A program made the translations under genes and the position numbers. The notes below the pieces were generated by a model. The model saw only the letters and a program-made list of their open reading frames with translations. It made no database searches and had not been told where the DNA came from. A stretch of DNA of 64,000 bases from Prorocentrum cordatum (Eukaryota; Sar; Dinophyceae; Prorocentrales; Prorocentraceae). Each line of letters opens with the position of its first letter. Positions within the stretch are counted from its first letter, which is position 1. The stretch spans positions 283,006 through 347,005 of the forward strand of contig CAUYUJ010009780.1 of NCBI GenBank assembly GCA_963575745.1. Reading direction: 5' to 3'. Positions 1 through 11,734 of this stretch are shown one piece after another.

Positions 1-1198
1 TGCTGACATCGTCCTCAAATACTCGGCGTGGTTATGAGACGGGAGGTCCAGCCTAGTAGGCTTCGACTTGCATGGGTTCGCTTGGGTGAAAAGCTGGGCC
101 GTTCCACTTCCTGGTCTCAGGCGCGCAAGCCCCTAAGGGCCACATCACCCGTCATTCGGCGGACCTCCTGGATTACGGCATCGGGACATATCTTAGTCGA
201 CGATCGCGGGATCCGTTTCGACCTCAACCGTGTGTCCAGCACATGTACGTGCTTTCCTGTACCAGGGCATCTAGAGATGGCAGCACCATCGCTTGCAACA
301 ACATTAACAACATTAGTGTGTGTATTGATGAGACGCATGTATAGCACCGAGCTCTTCGGCATGCAGACTCAAAGACCAAGTTCCCAAGGCGCATGAGAGC
401 GCTGCTGGCTCTGTGGGCAGACACTCTACCCACCCCCAAAGAGACATGAAGCTGGGCCGGCCGATGAGGCCGTGTGGTAAGCAAAGTGGCTCTTGTTGGG
501 GCCATATACTTTACGACTGCCCTCCTCCTCTTGAGGGGGATCCCGATCATGAGTATTGTGAGTTTCCAGATCAGCTCCAGGAGGTTCGGGACAGACTTCG
601 GCTTCTGGGCAGCAGCTTCAGGGTCCGACTGGGACACGCGGTGCGACTTCTACGGGGTCTTCGACCTCCCATGGTCTTGCCGCACTTCAGCACGGTATCC
701 TCGGATGCTTACGAGTGGGGTGACTCGGGCCCATGGGGCCCAAAGTCGTACACAAATAGGTCAGACTTCTCGACTAGCCTTCTTGAAGTTCGTAGGTGCG
801 GGTGGTCGATCTGCCAGCTGGACCATGTCACGAGCTCCCCGTCAGAGATCTGTATGGGCCTCTTCCGTATGCTGTTCAGACTGCTGGACGTGCTGAACGA
901 GATGCCATCAAGATGGGCATCCAGAAACATCCTGGGCACGAGATTTTCGTATCCGATCTGGAGTCCCTGGACCGAGAAGGCACCTCCTGGAATCCGAGAT
1001 TGGAGATTGGAGAACGGCCAATCGAAGCACGCGCGAGTCCGGCGAGATATCTGTTCCTTTGCACAACCGCGCGATACTCTGCTGCCACCAGCGCGGTTTC
1101 AGTGGAGTCCTGCCCATCGGCGCTTGGACGATCCGCTAACCGAGGCGCCACCTGAGGAGCTGGAGTCCTGGCTCGGCAGCACCTGGGTCGACTACGTC
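1..1198. other. Unassigned sequence with an unrecognised open frame
   Basis: No gene is recognised here. The longest plus-strand frame (413-1339, 308 codons) has no motif I know and its last 130 bases run through the foldback element at 1199-1400, so it is probably not a real gene as drawn. Shorter plus-strand frames (474-896, 796-1155) overlap it without clear family resemblance. The sequence is not low-complexity, so exons of an intron-containing gene cannot be excluded. Confidence 0.3.
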
Positions 1199-1400
1199 GC
1201 GAAGCTGGGTACTCCAGATTTCGTAATAAAATGGAGGGGGTCTGGACCCTCCAAGACAAACCATTTCAGACCTCCCCCGTGGGAAAACCCTCCAAAACAT
1301 CGTCCCCAGACCCCCCAGGCCCTCCAAGATAGCTTGTAAGAGACCCCCCCGCAATGAGACCCCCTTCCTTTTATTGCGAAATCTGGAGTACGGCTTCGCA
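1199..1400. repeat. Foldback (MITE-like) inverted-repeat element
   Basis: Two 35-bp arms at 1209-1243 and 1357-1391 are inverted copies matching at 32 of 35 positions; each begins GTACTCCAGATTTCG when read inward. The pairing extends outward through GCGAAGC on both sides. The spacer is rich in runs of C and ccctccaaga. No transposase is present, so a non-autonomous foldback element is the simplest reading. No clear target-site duplication was found. Confidence 0.7.
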
Positions 1401-2640
1401 CATGGTGTCGAAAACCTTGACTGAAAGCGTGACGGCTGCACTCGAGCAGCACAACCATGTTTTTCATCATGTATCCTGGTCCGTTTTTCAAGTGTTGCAG
1501 TTACAGAAGTGGGGCGTGGACAACATCGTGCGTGAATCCGATGAGTTACGGGCTGTGCCAAAATCTGTCGTCAACGGGCCCCAGGACCACCCGCTCGCGT
1601 TTTGCCAGAGGTTGATCGACGTCGTCGGAGTAATCGAATCGCCCGCAGCACGAGTTCCTTCGCTACTCTGGGATCTGGATCTGCCAGAGTGCGTGACCCC
1701 TCGAACGTGGCCATCAGCCTGACTGAGTTCTCTGCGCGTGGCACTGAGACCTGGGTTTGACCACGGCAGGTTAGTGCCATGCCGACTTCTGCGTTGATTC
1801 CTGACACCGCGGGGATCTTTCAACCTTTACGACCTGGCGTTTTTTCATGCAGATCCACATGGGGGTGGCGTCGACGGGGGGGGCGAAAGTTGAGCGCGCC
1901 GTCCGGCGCGAGATGATCTTTATCTTCCTCGGAGGGTGCCCATTGCGCGCGAGTTTTTCACCGTCGCGGTGCCCATGTTGCAGTTTGGTGATTGGGCGGG
2001 TTTCGTGACGGCCGGCTTCGTGCTCGGGCGAAGCGAGCAGGTTTGGGGCGCGCGCGCATTAGCGTTCAGGAGCGGTCGTCTGGCATGGCCCTTGTCCTCG
2101 CGCGAAGTGATGCGCCATTAAGGTCGCGCTCTCGAATGATCCTTAGAATTGGCAGTGGATTGCATGGCTCATTTCCGAGGAGTCGCGCAGCGCGCCTAAA
2201 TCTTGAAGGGTGCCACCTTCTTCAGCCGCTACTGGAGGGCGCGGGGCCACGTCGCGCCGGGGCCCCGGATTTCTTGATCCCAGGTCAAGGCCCATCGCGC
2301 TCTAGACGACGCGTTCTCTGAGCAAGGCCGCGTCTGAATCCTCGTAGCTAGAATGGCACACGATGTAATGAGACAACATCGCGGGGGCGCATGGTTTGAC
2401 CCTGCTGCTCGTTTAGACACCGCCCCCGCTATCTTCATGTTTCTGGTGTTCGCGACTGGTGCGGGACGGGTGCATGCTAGCGGGCCCTTTCACGAGAGTA
2501 CTTTGGCCCCCTGTCCGAGGCCCCTCGCACGCCCCTCCCCGCCCCGTTGCCCCCCCCAAGCCCCTACCTGGGCAGGCCGCAGTAATCGCTGCACCTCGCG
2601 TTCAAAGCGCATCGCCTCTTACTGCTGTCGCCGTTGCCCA
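1401..2640. other. Unassigned sequence
   Basis: Non-repetitive, GC-rich in its second half (1860-2330). Short open frames on both strands resemble no family I know. No RNA gene or element boundary is seen. Confidence 0.3.
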
Positions 2641-2775
2641 GGGGGCGGGGGGAGGCAGGAGGAGCGAGGAGGAGGGAGGAGGAGGGGGGCGGGGGGGAGG
2701 AGGGAGGGGGGGGAAGGATGGGGGGCGAGGAGGAAGGAGTGGGCAGCGGAGGAGGGAAGAGGAGGAGGGAATAGA
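2641..2775. repeat. Purine-rich (GGA)n tract
   Basis: Imperfect GGA/GAGG repeats on the plus strand. The proline/serine-rich open frames on the opposite strand are translations of this tract. Confidence 0.85.
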
Positions 2776-2882
2776 AGCGAGGATGGCGTCCGGGTGCCAC
2801 TGCGCGGCCGCGGCCCCGTGAGGATCTCCGATGCGGTTTGCCATCGAACACGCTCAGCTGCCTTCGCCAAGTCAGGCTACGC

Positions 2883-3070
2883 GGTCTCAATTGTCCTGAA
2901 CCAGACGGCACTAGTTGTCTCAATTTGTCTCAAAAAATCTCACCAAGCGAACCTTTCTGTCTCAATTTCTCTCAATTTGGGTCGTCCCCGGGATATTATA
3001 TCTCAATTTCTCTCAATTTCTCTCAATTCCTCTCAAAATCTCTCAAACATTCTCAAGTCCTCTCAATATA
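2883..3070. repeat. Degenerate TCTCAATT tandem repeat
   Basis: About 15 copies of a TCTCAA core spaced mostly 8-10 bp apart, densest at 3000-3070. Unlike the other microsatellites in the window it is AT-rich and separated by short unique stretches. Confidence 0.8.
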
Positions 3071-3074
3071 GCTT

Positions 3075-4570
3075 ACCATGAGAAAGCGCTACTACACAAC
3101 AGCATCTTGATGGGCCGTTGCTCTCTCAAAAGACCTTTTCGCGACGTCCCTGGGAATGCCCTCGGCCCCCCGACCCGCTTCCTTGCCTCTCGAGGTAATC
3201 GAGGATAGGGCCCCCGTCCACCCTCTCCCTCCCTGCCTTGACTCCATCCTCTCCCTCCCCGCCTTGACTCTCCACCCCTCCCTACATCACTCCCCCCTTC
3301 CCTCCCCTTCCCTTCCTGCCCCCCCCCTTCCCTCCCTCCGTCCCTCTCCTCCCCCCTCCCCCTCGTCGTCGTCGTCGTCGCGGCGGCGGTTGGCCGGCGC
3401 CCGCTCCTCTCGCCCCCTGGGCCCGCTGCTTGGGGGAGGGCGGGCTCCCCGAAGCGCCGGTGGGAAGCCCTTCGGCGTGGCCCCGTCGGAGGCCTCCAGC
3501 GCTCCTCCTAGGGCCGTCCCTGGAGTCCTTGGCAGTCATGCGAGGTCTTCGGCGTATGTCCGAAGCCTCTGCAGGTTGTCGGCCGCCCCTGGAGGCTCTC
3601 GGAAGCCCCGAGCCTTTCCAGGGTCCTCGGGACCACTGGAAGCCGCCAGGGCTCGCGGTCCTGGTGATCGTCTTGGGGGCCGGTGGGTTTCGGGGGGCTT
3701 CGGCTGCCTCTGGCGGCTTTCGGTGGTCTCCGGGAATCCCCCTTGCGATCCTCGGAGGTCCATGGCAGCCCTCGGAGACCCTTTGTGGTCCCTGGTGTCT
3801 GCTTGGGCTCTTCGGGGGTCGTCGGGGATGTCTGGAAGCCTTTGGATGCCTCGGGGGGCTCGTCCTCCGGGGGGCTTGCAAAGTGCAAACGCACAAACAT
3901 ATGCACATGTGCATGTGCAAATACAGATGCACATGCCGAAATAATGATGATCCGGATTTGTGGTACGTTGTGCGTTGCAGGAACGATGCGTTGCTGTCGT
4001 CATTTTGCAACTGGTTTATGCTTGCAGGCGCAGTGGACTTGGGGATACCGCCAAGGGGTCCGATCAGGCTTCTGGCGGCGGTTCGCTTGTGTAAATGTAC
4101 GAAACCTCTGCGTCGTTATATCTGTTACAATGTTGTGTGATTGCACCGAAATATTGTTGCAAAGCGCCCATTCTACAGACCCGCTGCGTCGAAGTGGTCT
4201 CGCGTGGCGGCCCTCCTCCATAGCGGCATCCATGGACGTTGCGCATTGTTGTGCAGCCGCGTGCGTTTGGTTGTGTTTTGAGCGTGTTTGGTTGTGTTTT
4301 GAACACCCCTTGGCTCACTCAGCGGCGGTTTGATCGCCCCCCCCGTCTCCGCCACCCCCATGTGGATCTGAAGGATTTTTGAAACGAAAGCTCGTTCAAC
4401 ATCGACAGATTCTTGGTCGCTGGCGGAGTTCAACGCTGGACGCCAGCGACGGGGCTTGCGCCGGTCGACACGACGCGAACCCACCGTAGCCGATGATAGG
4501 GCTGCGCCGGCTCTGGAGGCTGCTGGTGGGAATTGGGGGTCCGCCACTGTTTACCATCCTCGAACTTACT
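3075..4570. other. Pyrimidine tract, degenerate GC-rich repeats and unassigned sequence
   Basis: 3220-3370 is a CCCTCC-rich pyrimidine tract ending in (TCG)n. 3430-3870 is a degenerate GC-rich stretch built on CCTCGG/CTTCGG-like words that keeps several frames open on both strands without any recognisable protein. 3885-3945 has short ATGCACATG repeats. 4265-4304 contains two copies of a 21-bp word (GTTTGGTTGTGTTTTG core). The remainder is unassigned. Confidence 0.4.
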
Positions 4571-4689
4571 CCTATCCTTAAGATGGACACGCCAAAAGGC
4601 GATGACAATCTTAGGGATGCGCCCTCAAAAAATGAGGGAATCCCTAAGATTGGCATCGTGATGAGGAGATGCCCAGCATAGGGATAGGG
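4571..4689. repeat. Foldback element with a 59-bp central hairpin
   Basis: CAATCTTAGGGAT pairs perfectly with ATCCCTAAGATTG, flanked by CGATG/CATCG and enclosing CCCTC/GAGGG around an A-rich loop (4600-4658). Imperfect pairing extends outward to CCTATCC near 4571 and GGATAGG near 4689. It looks like a MITE-type foldback. No coding potential. Confidence 0.65.
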
Positions 4690-5290
4690 ATATGTTCCAG
4701 GCTGGTAAACTGTCCCCCAGCCTCTGCGGACCTGGGTGCGGACCCTCCCCCGCCGCCAGAGCAGGCGAGCGCATCCCGTGCGCTCGCCGGTGCTCCCCAG
4801 CCTGTGCCTGCCGCGTTCGGTGAGCTGTGTCACGACGTTTCTTTGGGTGTGAGTTTGGTTCTCGCATGTGTTCTGCTGCTGATGGCGCGGTGGCATTCTT
4901 CAACGGTTCGGCGTCCTTCTGGTCCGCCCGTAAGTTGCGCTCTTGGTGTCTCGGGTTGTCCGACAACTCTCCGGCGCGGCGCAGCCAGCTCACGGCGATG
5001 GATGGAATAAGCCGCGGGCTGCAGCACCGCCAGCGAGGTACTGGATCGGAGCGAGCTGGCACGACCCCTGCCCCGCCGCCTCCGGCTCCCAAACTCGTCC
5101 CGGAGGCTTTTTAAGGGCGTGGTGTTCCTGAGGCGCCCCACCCTCTCCCAGGCTCTCGCCTTTGCCGCCGCCCCTGCGGCCCTCGAATCTCAGACGCGGT
5201 AAATGTTCGTGTGCTCGGACGCCTTTCTGCTGGCCCCCTCGCTCGCACCCTCCACTTCCGCCTCCTCCTCCTCTAGAGGGAGACGGTGAA
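4690..5290. other. Unassigned GC-rich sequence
   Basis: Plus-strand frames at 4669-5010 and 4827-5114 are not low-complexity and could be exon pieces, but no domain or motif is recognisable. No start or splice assignment is possible from sequence alone. Confidence 0.25.
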
Positions 5291-5443
5291 AGGGAGATGA
5301 GGAAATCACACACACACACACTTTTCCTCCGTGCCCTTGAGGGCTGGTGTTTTTGTTAGACGCTGCGGCGTTCGCTCGTCAAGGTCCGCGCAACGCAAAG
5401 AGGGAGGAGGAAGAGGGGAAATCAGAGGGGAGGGAGGGGCGGG

Positions 5444-5572
5444 AGGCGGGGCAAGCAGATGGCGGGCAAGCGGGGAGAGGAACATGGTATGATATCTCTG
5501 CCAGTCTGAGGCGGGGCAAGCAGATGGCGGGCAAGCGGGGAGAGGAACATGATATGATATCTCTGCCAGTCT
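5444..5572. repeat. 64/65-bp tandem duplication
   Basis: Two adjacent copies (5444-5508 and 5509-5572) of a unit running from AGGCGGGGCAAGCAGATGG to GATATCTCTGCCAGTCT, differing by about one base. A (CA)n stretch lies upstream near 5310 and CACA-rich sequence follows at 5577-5602. A recent duplication. Confidence 0.9.
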
Positions 5573-5929
5573 CCCACGCACCCACACACACTCACACGCA
5601 CACGACTACCCCCACCCCTCTAATTTCGACGAGAACGAAACAGAAGAACTCGACCATCGCCGAGCAGAGCCTGCGTCCCTGAAAGGGTGGCAAGCGCACC
5701 TATAGCACGCAAGCCCTCTACGAGGGCCACTGGTGCCGAAACAACCGTGGAGAATGACACGTTCACGCAACAATGCCGACGAGAGCCATGAACAGAAGCA
5801 CCGCCAGCACAGACGAGAGCCGCGGCGACTGGAGCTCGACGGAAAGCCGAGGCGAAGACTGCATGATGGGCGCATTTTCCACCACCACCACCACCATAGG
5901 TAGGACGGGGGAGGAGAGGATGGGGAGGT

Positions 5930-7075
5930 CCTCCTCCTCCTCCTCCTCCTCCTCCTCCTCCTCCTCTTCCCCCTTCTCATTCCTATGATGATGGCGGAAA
6001 GTCTGCCCATCACTCCAGGGTTGATGGACAGCTGGGAATCGGAGCAGGGCGAGTTGAGAGAACGGCAGCTCAAAGTCGGCCCCATAGACCCCTCCCAGGG
6101 TCCGAGCGCACCAACGTCCCGAGCTGCGTCCAACCATGCAGACGAGAGACCCCTCGAAGGCAGATTGCCGTTGTCTCAAGTCGCACTGCCCTGAGAAACA
6201 AATCAATCTGAATTCCGCAATCGCCTGCCACAATCTCACCGACCCACAGAGAGCCGTCGCACTGCTGCTGCTCCCATGGTGGGTGCCACGTGAAGCCTGG
6301 CAAATTCATCATCCATCTACCTGCACATCTTCATTCATCCCCACTCCTCCTGACAAGGCCTCCATCATGCGTAAACGTGTCCCCTCCTCTTGCTCCTCCT
6401 CCTCCTCCTCCTTCTCTTCCTCCTCCTCATCCTCCGTCGTTGTGAGTGCTCTGGCTCCCAGAATGTCGTCCTCGAGTCCTCCTCCTCCCCCTCCTACTCC
6501 TCACCGTCATCTCCTCCTCTTCCACCTGCTCCTCCACCTCCATCCCGACGAGACAAAAGCGCAACGAAAGGCAGCAGCAGCAGCAGCGGGAGCAGGGGAC
6601 AGAGGCGGGGATCCCCTCTCGGGAGCGCGCGGTCGCCTGTCGTCGCCCTCCGAGCGGGGCAGAGCGGGGCAGAGCGGGCCTCTTCTCTCTGGTCGCCACC
6701 CTCTTTCTCCTCCCTCCTCCTTCCTCCTCGGCAGGCCAAGTGAGACAACGACGGCTCTCCCGCCCGCGCCAAATCCGCTCCCAAATCGGCCTCGAGACCC
6801 CGACCCGTTTCCCGAGGCGGCTCCCGCAGTACGCCGCGAAGAGCCTCCCGGGGGGGGGGGGGGGGGCAGACCAAAAACTGGCGGAAACTACGCGGAGGGG
6901 CCGCCGCTGTCTCTGACCCTCCTCCGATCCTCCTCCTCCTCTTCTTCCTCCTCCTCCTTCTCCTTCTCCTCCTCCTCCTCCTCCTCCTCCTCCTCCTCCC
7001 TCTCCTCCCTCTCCTCCTCCTCCTCCTCCTCCTCCAACCCCTCGTCATCCCTCCTCCTCCCCCTCCCCTGCCACC
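5930..7075. repeat. (TCC)n tracts with intervening unassigned sequence
   Basis: TCC tracts at 5930-5967, 6385-6435, 6470-6545 and 6920-7065, plus a run of about 18 G at 6851-6868. Long plus-strand serine-rich frames (for example 6136-7407) come from these tracts. The sequence between the tracts shows nothing recognisable. Confidence 0.75.
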
Positions 7076-8370
7076 CCCCAGCGGGGCGGACCAGGACACG
7101 GCGCATGCAGCCGTTCTTCCTGGGGAGCACCGGCCGCCCACTGCGAGGGCGAGGAGGCAGAGGGCGTGGGTGTCGCTCGCGAGACTGCCGAGGAAGAAGC
7201 GGAGGTGGAGGGTCAGGCAGGGAGGAGAGGATCAGAGGGGGTCGCAGTCGATTTCGGTTCGTAAGGACACGCGAGAGGACACAAGACGCTTCCCACGGCG
7301 GCATCGCCTTGAAAGCCAGGGAACCCGTGCCCCAGGAATGCAGCAGACATGAGGCGCCATGCACAGGACACGAAGGTATCATCAATTTGGAAGGGTCGAC
7401 CTGCTAATCAAACTCGACTGTACGGAGTTACGGATAATGCGACCATGTCGGTTGCGATGAAAAAGGCTGGGAACAGCTATAACGGGCTTACCCGACGAGC
7501 TTCGCTTCAGGAGCTAAGCTGTTGTTGAAAAGGTTGGCCATAATTTCTGTGAGATATGGGACGAGAACAAGGCGGGAAGGAGGGGCTTGAAGGAGGGAGG
7601 GGAGGGAGGATGGGGAGGGGTGAAGGACGGGATGGGGTGCGAAGATGACCAAACCAACCTGCGAAACATTGAACAAGATTCCGAAATAATCCCGCTGTCA
7701 TTCCACACAAAGCCAGCGGCCACATGGAGGGCATGCTTGAAAGACTTGCATTCGGCATGCTTTGTTGGGCATGGTTTGCTGCGGCCATGGTCGTCAATGT
7801 CTGCACTATCCTGGACACTCCCAAAATGCGTACGGGAAACATGGGTACGATGCCGAACAGCAAATGTTGCCCAACACCGACAGCGGATGCTGCTGGGCAG
7901 GCGACATGCTGTCCCAAGTAGGCACAACATCCGTGGCGGCACCAACAACAAATCCTCTTCGAAACGGAAAAGAATTGCTGCCAATCGTTGCCCCCATTCT
8001 CTCCGCACCCGCTTCGCTCGTGCAACTCCTGCTCGAACGAAGCTGGCCATCGCTCGGACGTCCATTCCCCGTGCATGTGCCGATGCCGTGCGTGTCTTTG
8101 TTCGCTTGATGACCAAAGATAATTGAAGGGGCCCTGGGGCACACAACTAAATAGACACAAATAACAGGATTTCCCATATGTCCTAATATTGTCTGGGTTT
8201 GTGTTTTCCCAATTGTCAATATTTTCAGATATTTTCCTTGGGATCGACGATGAATCGTGTCTGTGTGTTTTCCCTCCTGACAAAGATAATCCTCGACGGT
8301 CCCCGCCGGGGAACGGGCACACGTCCGAGCGATGCCAGGGACATCGAAAACCGAGAGGCCCTAGCGTCAT
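7076..8370. other. Unassigned unique sequence
   Basis: 7076-7400 is GC-rich; 7400-8370 is more balanced. Overlapping frames occur on both strands (plus 7587-8126; minus 7507-8421 and 7806-8219), none with a recognisable family signature. Which, if any, is coding cannot be decided here. Confidence 0.25.
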
Positions 8371-8524
8371 GTCGGGCATGTCCTCCCACAGGCGGATTTT
8401 GACAACAGAAACGTAGAACACTCAGAAGCAATCAAACATAATCAAAATAGTCAAACAAGAAATCGTCCCCAGGCTATGTTTTGACAATTCTTGAACATTC
8501 CCCCTGTAGGGGGACGTGCCCGAC
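8371..8524. repeat. MITE-like element, family 1 copy A
   Basis: Ends are inverted repeats: GTCGGGCATGTCCTCCCACA at the left and its imperfect complement ending GTGCCCGAC at the right. The interior contains CCCCAGGCTATGTTTTGAC, shared with the copy at 32223-32364. About 154 bp, AT-richer than its surroundings, no coding capacity. Confidence 0.7.
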
Positions 8525-8684
8525 CTAAGCCCAGCGACGAGGAGCTCGCAAGGGGGGCCGCCCACTGCTGCCGTGGGGCGGGGCCCCGTCCAGACCAGAC
8601 ACGCGGGCCCCCTGCTCTGCGGGCGCTCTCTGGGGAGGGCGGCGACCTCGAATCATGCCATGCGTCGGGATAACCATCCTCCCC

Positions 8685-8865
8685 CGCCTCCGCCTCCTCC
8701 TCCTCCCTCCTCTCCTCCTCCTCCTCCTCCTCCTCCTCCTCCTCCTCCTCCTCCTCCTCCTCCTTCTCTTCCTCCTCCTCCTCCCTCCTCCTCCTTTTGT
8801 GCCTCGCCCCATTCCCCCCGTTCCCCTCCACCTCACTCTCCACCATATCCCCCTTCCCATCCCCC
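8685..8865. repeat. (TCC)n microsatellite
   Basis: Nearly pure CTC/TCC array, decaying to CCCCTT-rich sequence by 8865. Poly-Leu, poly-Pro and poly-Ser frames here are artefacts. Confidence 0.9.
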
Positions 8866-9254
8866 TTTACATTAACGCATCTATTGAATAGCCAGCTTTG
8901 TACTGAAAGCTCGGGTGGGACCTCTAAAGGGGGAGCAGGCGGAGCTGGAGCGACAACCCTACATAATAGTAAGAAGCGAGGCCACACCACCACGGTGACA
9001 TAATATCCGACGCAACAACGGGAGAGACGGGATATTGCTGAAAGCCGAGCTAGCGGGGGCAGTCCCCCCCGAGGTGTTCAAAGGCGATGCCGAGCCTCTG
9101 TGGGCCCACGGCTTCGAGCGGTACCTGACCTGGCCACAAGGCCAGGGGCCAGCGAGAAACTCGGCACGCAAAGTCCCAGCCCCAATCTGTAGAGACTGGC
9201 ACACATGCCAAAGCACCAGCCTTGCACACATAGGGTGGGAGGGTTCGGGACCAC

Positions 9255-9770
9255 GAGATCACGACGCCCTGGTTCGCGCCCGCCCTGACCTCCCCCCCTC
9301 TCTCGCGCCTGCCGAGGGTGAAGGCCAACTGGCCGCCAGGCCCCTCGGACACGCCCTCGGCTCTGAGCTGGCCCCAGTCCTGCTCCCTGAGCCATCCATC
9401 CAGCTGCGCGAGCACCGCCGAGGCCTTGATCAGACGGCCCGCGCGGAACATCCTGCCGATTACCAGGCCAACCGCCTCCATGGGAACCGGCGCGCCTTCG
9501 CTGAGCTGTCCAAGCCGCTGCCACGACTTCAGGGCCCTCGCAGATGTCGGCAGCCGGTCACGGCGGTCCTGGAAGACATGCATGAAGCCATTGAACAGCA
9601 TGTTGGCGCGCCCGCTGCCCAGCTGCTGCACGTAGCACATGTCTGAGATGTAGTCCGCCAGCGCCTGGTCTCTCGCCTCGAACGTGGTGAAATCGAGCTG
9701 GTTCCTCTCGACGTCCACCAGGAACTCGCGGACCGCCTTCTGGCAGGCCAGGTCGGTCGCGTCGTCCACG
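9255..9770 (-). pseudogene. Truncated tyrosine recombinase of the decayed retroelement
   Basis: In the frame 10618-9050 the segment starting AVREFLVDVERNQLDF reads as the helical N-terminal (core-binding) domain of a retroelement tyrosine recombinase. It reaches the first catalytic-Arg region (LDGWLREQDWGQL, where the intact element has CYLRPTEALQL) and a GANQGVVI segment, then loses similarity. The H-x-x-R motif and the Tyr nucleophile are absent, so it is inactive. An RNase H-type ending (PSELNLADGPSRG) precedes it at about 10005-9960 in another frame. Confidence 0.5.
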
Positions 9771-10658
9771 GCGTGGATGACCAGGCGATTCGCGTTAGAG
9801 CAGCTTGCCCCGCCGCGCCTCGCCCCAAACCCGCGCCCCCTTTTGGCCGAGGGGGGGCGGCCCGATCGCCGCCTCTGATCGGGATGCGCACGGGCTCTGG
9901 AGCCGTTGTGGGGCGCCTCGGGCCACGTGGAGCTCGACCGTTTCCTCCGCCGCACCGATGGGTAGCCCCCTCGAAGGCCCGTCCGCCAGGTTGAGCTCCG
10001 ACGGCACCCAGCGGCATTAGCCCCTGATCCTGCAGACCATCTGCACGATGCCCGCGATGCGCCCCAGCTCGCCCGATTGGCGTGCCGGTCCCAGATGTCG
10101 CTGATGATATTCTTCTGGAGCGGGCTGCTCGCCGCCCACGCCTCCTTCGCTTCCCCCACCGTCTTGAGGGGGGGCGACTGCAGCCAACCATTCGCACGGC
10201 CCGCGGCCATGCCCCTGATCGCCGAGATCGCCCTCGCCACCCTTCTCCAAGTCACGCGCAGGCTGACAGAGCTCAGCCTGGCACTCGATCTCCTCGTATT
10301 CATGAGAAAAAGGAGGCTCGGCAGAGTCCTCAGCGGGTCTCGCCCCCGAGGATCCATTGGCGGCGTCCAAGGCGGGCCTGACCTGGTGACCTGCAGCGCG
10401 ACGCGCTGGTTGACCAGCTTGCGGTAGAGGAGCCTCAGGGAGATCCAAGTAGACCTCCTCCGACTCGAAAATCGCCTGGTGGGAGACCTCCTCCCAGGCA
10501 GGCTCGCAGAACACCCAGCCCAACAGGCCCACGAGAAGCCCGACCCATATGGCGGTGCGTGGCGCGCGGGCAACGGCCGTCGACCCGCCCGCGCAGCGTG
10601 GTGCAGTGCCTGTAGCACGCTCTTGGCCAGTGCTTACCACGATCGCATCGGCCGCAAC

Positions 10659-11355
10659 CTATTCGCCGTCCGCACCATCTCCCCCTCCACCACCTTGGCT
10701 CAGGTGCTTGTTCAGGGTCGCGCGGCGCTTCAGCTTCTCCAGCGCCCCCTCGTCGGCCTTCAAGGTCTCGCTGTCGCGGCCCCCGTCGAGGCGTAGGTGC
10801 TCCTCGGCCAGGCCCCAATCGACCTTGGACTTCCACTTGCCCCCGTTCTGCGCCTTAGGGCGCTGCAAGTCGGCACGGCACTGCGCCCGCTCGTAGGCCT
10901 GCCAGATCGGGCAAGAGCCGCAGGCACGTCAACTCGGACGCCTGGCTGTTGATCAGCGCGCCGTGCTCGCCCGAGCTCATCGCGCGGTCCAGGACCACGG
11001 CCAGCATGTTCACCTCGTTCGCCACCGAGGCGCCCTGCAGCTCCTTGGCCCGCAACCACTCCTGCGTCTCGACGCGGGCGGTCCGCCCACCGCGGTTGAG
11101 CTTGGCCAGCACCGCGGGCGCCGCCCTCGTCTTGACGCCCCCCGCCGAAGCTCCCGCGGCGGGACTGCACTGCTGCAGCACGTTCAGCCGGCTATCCTTC
11201 GGGTGGGTGGCCTCCAGCCTCAGCTGCGCGATCTGACCCTTCAGCGGGTCGTCGAACTCCCCGCCAATCCTGTCCCGCGAGCCGCTGCTGCCACTGCAAC
11301 TCACTGGCATCGGCAGTGAGCCCGCGGTCGCCGTGGCAGAGTCACGCTGGGCCAC
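10659..11355 (-). pseudogene. Gag-like region of the decayed retroelement, frameshifted
   Basis: The frame 11355-10855 contains the stretch EVNMLAVVLDRAM followed by INSQASELTCLRLLPDL, which parallels the segment in the intact element's ORF2 around SILHHLVCFDQVDAYQLAGA. The continuation (LQRPKAQNGGKWKSKVDWGL) lies in another frame at 10868-10659, so at least one frameshift is present. I infer a gag-type structural protein from position and similarity; no enzymatic motif is visible. Confidence 0.4.
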
Positions 11356-11734
11356 GCTCTCGTGCTCGTTCAGCTCCCTGATGAACGCATCGATGTCCCG
11401 CGCGCTGGGCTCCCCGCTGCCAGCCGCCCCGCCCCCGGCGGGGCTATCATCGCGCCTCGTCTCCAGGAGGGGGGGGCGCGTGGGCGGGCGGCGGCGCGGG
11501 GCGCCTGGCGGCGGTCTCCTCGCGGATCTTGTCCTTCAGGTCGATCGTCGCAGACGCCAGCTCCGCCAGGCCCCTCGCCAGCTCGGTGAAGAGCGCCTTA
11601 GCGTCGGGCTCGTCGTCAGTGTCACTCACATCCCGTCCGCCGATCGCTGCCGTAGCGTCCGTCTCGCTCTCCGCGTCGATGTCCGAGGTGTCGCCCCTGC
11701 CCTCGCCGCCACCGCTAGTGCACAGCCAGAGCCC

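Noticed and set aside
6136-7407. 423-codon serine-rich plus-strand frame
   Set aside because: Most of it is translation of (TCC)n tracts; no domain between them.
10690-10705. TTGGCTCAGG on the plus strand as a leader relict
   Set aside because: It lies inside the coding-like part of the minus-strand decayed element, in the wrong orientation, and matches only nine bases.
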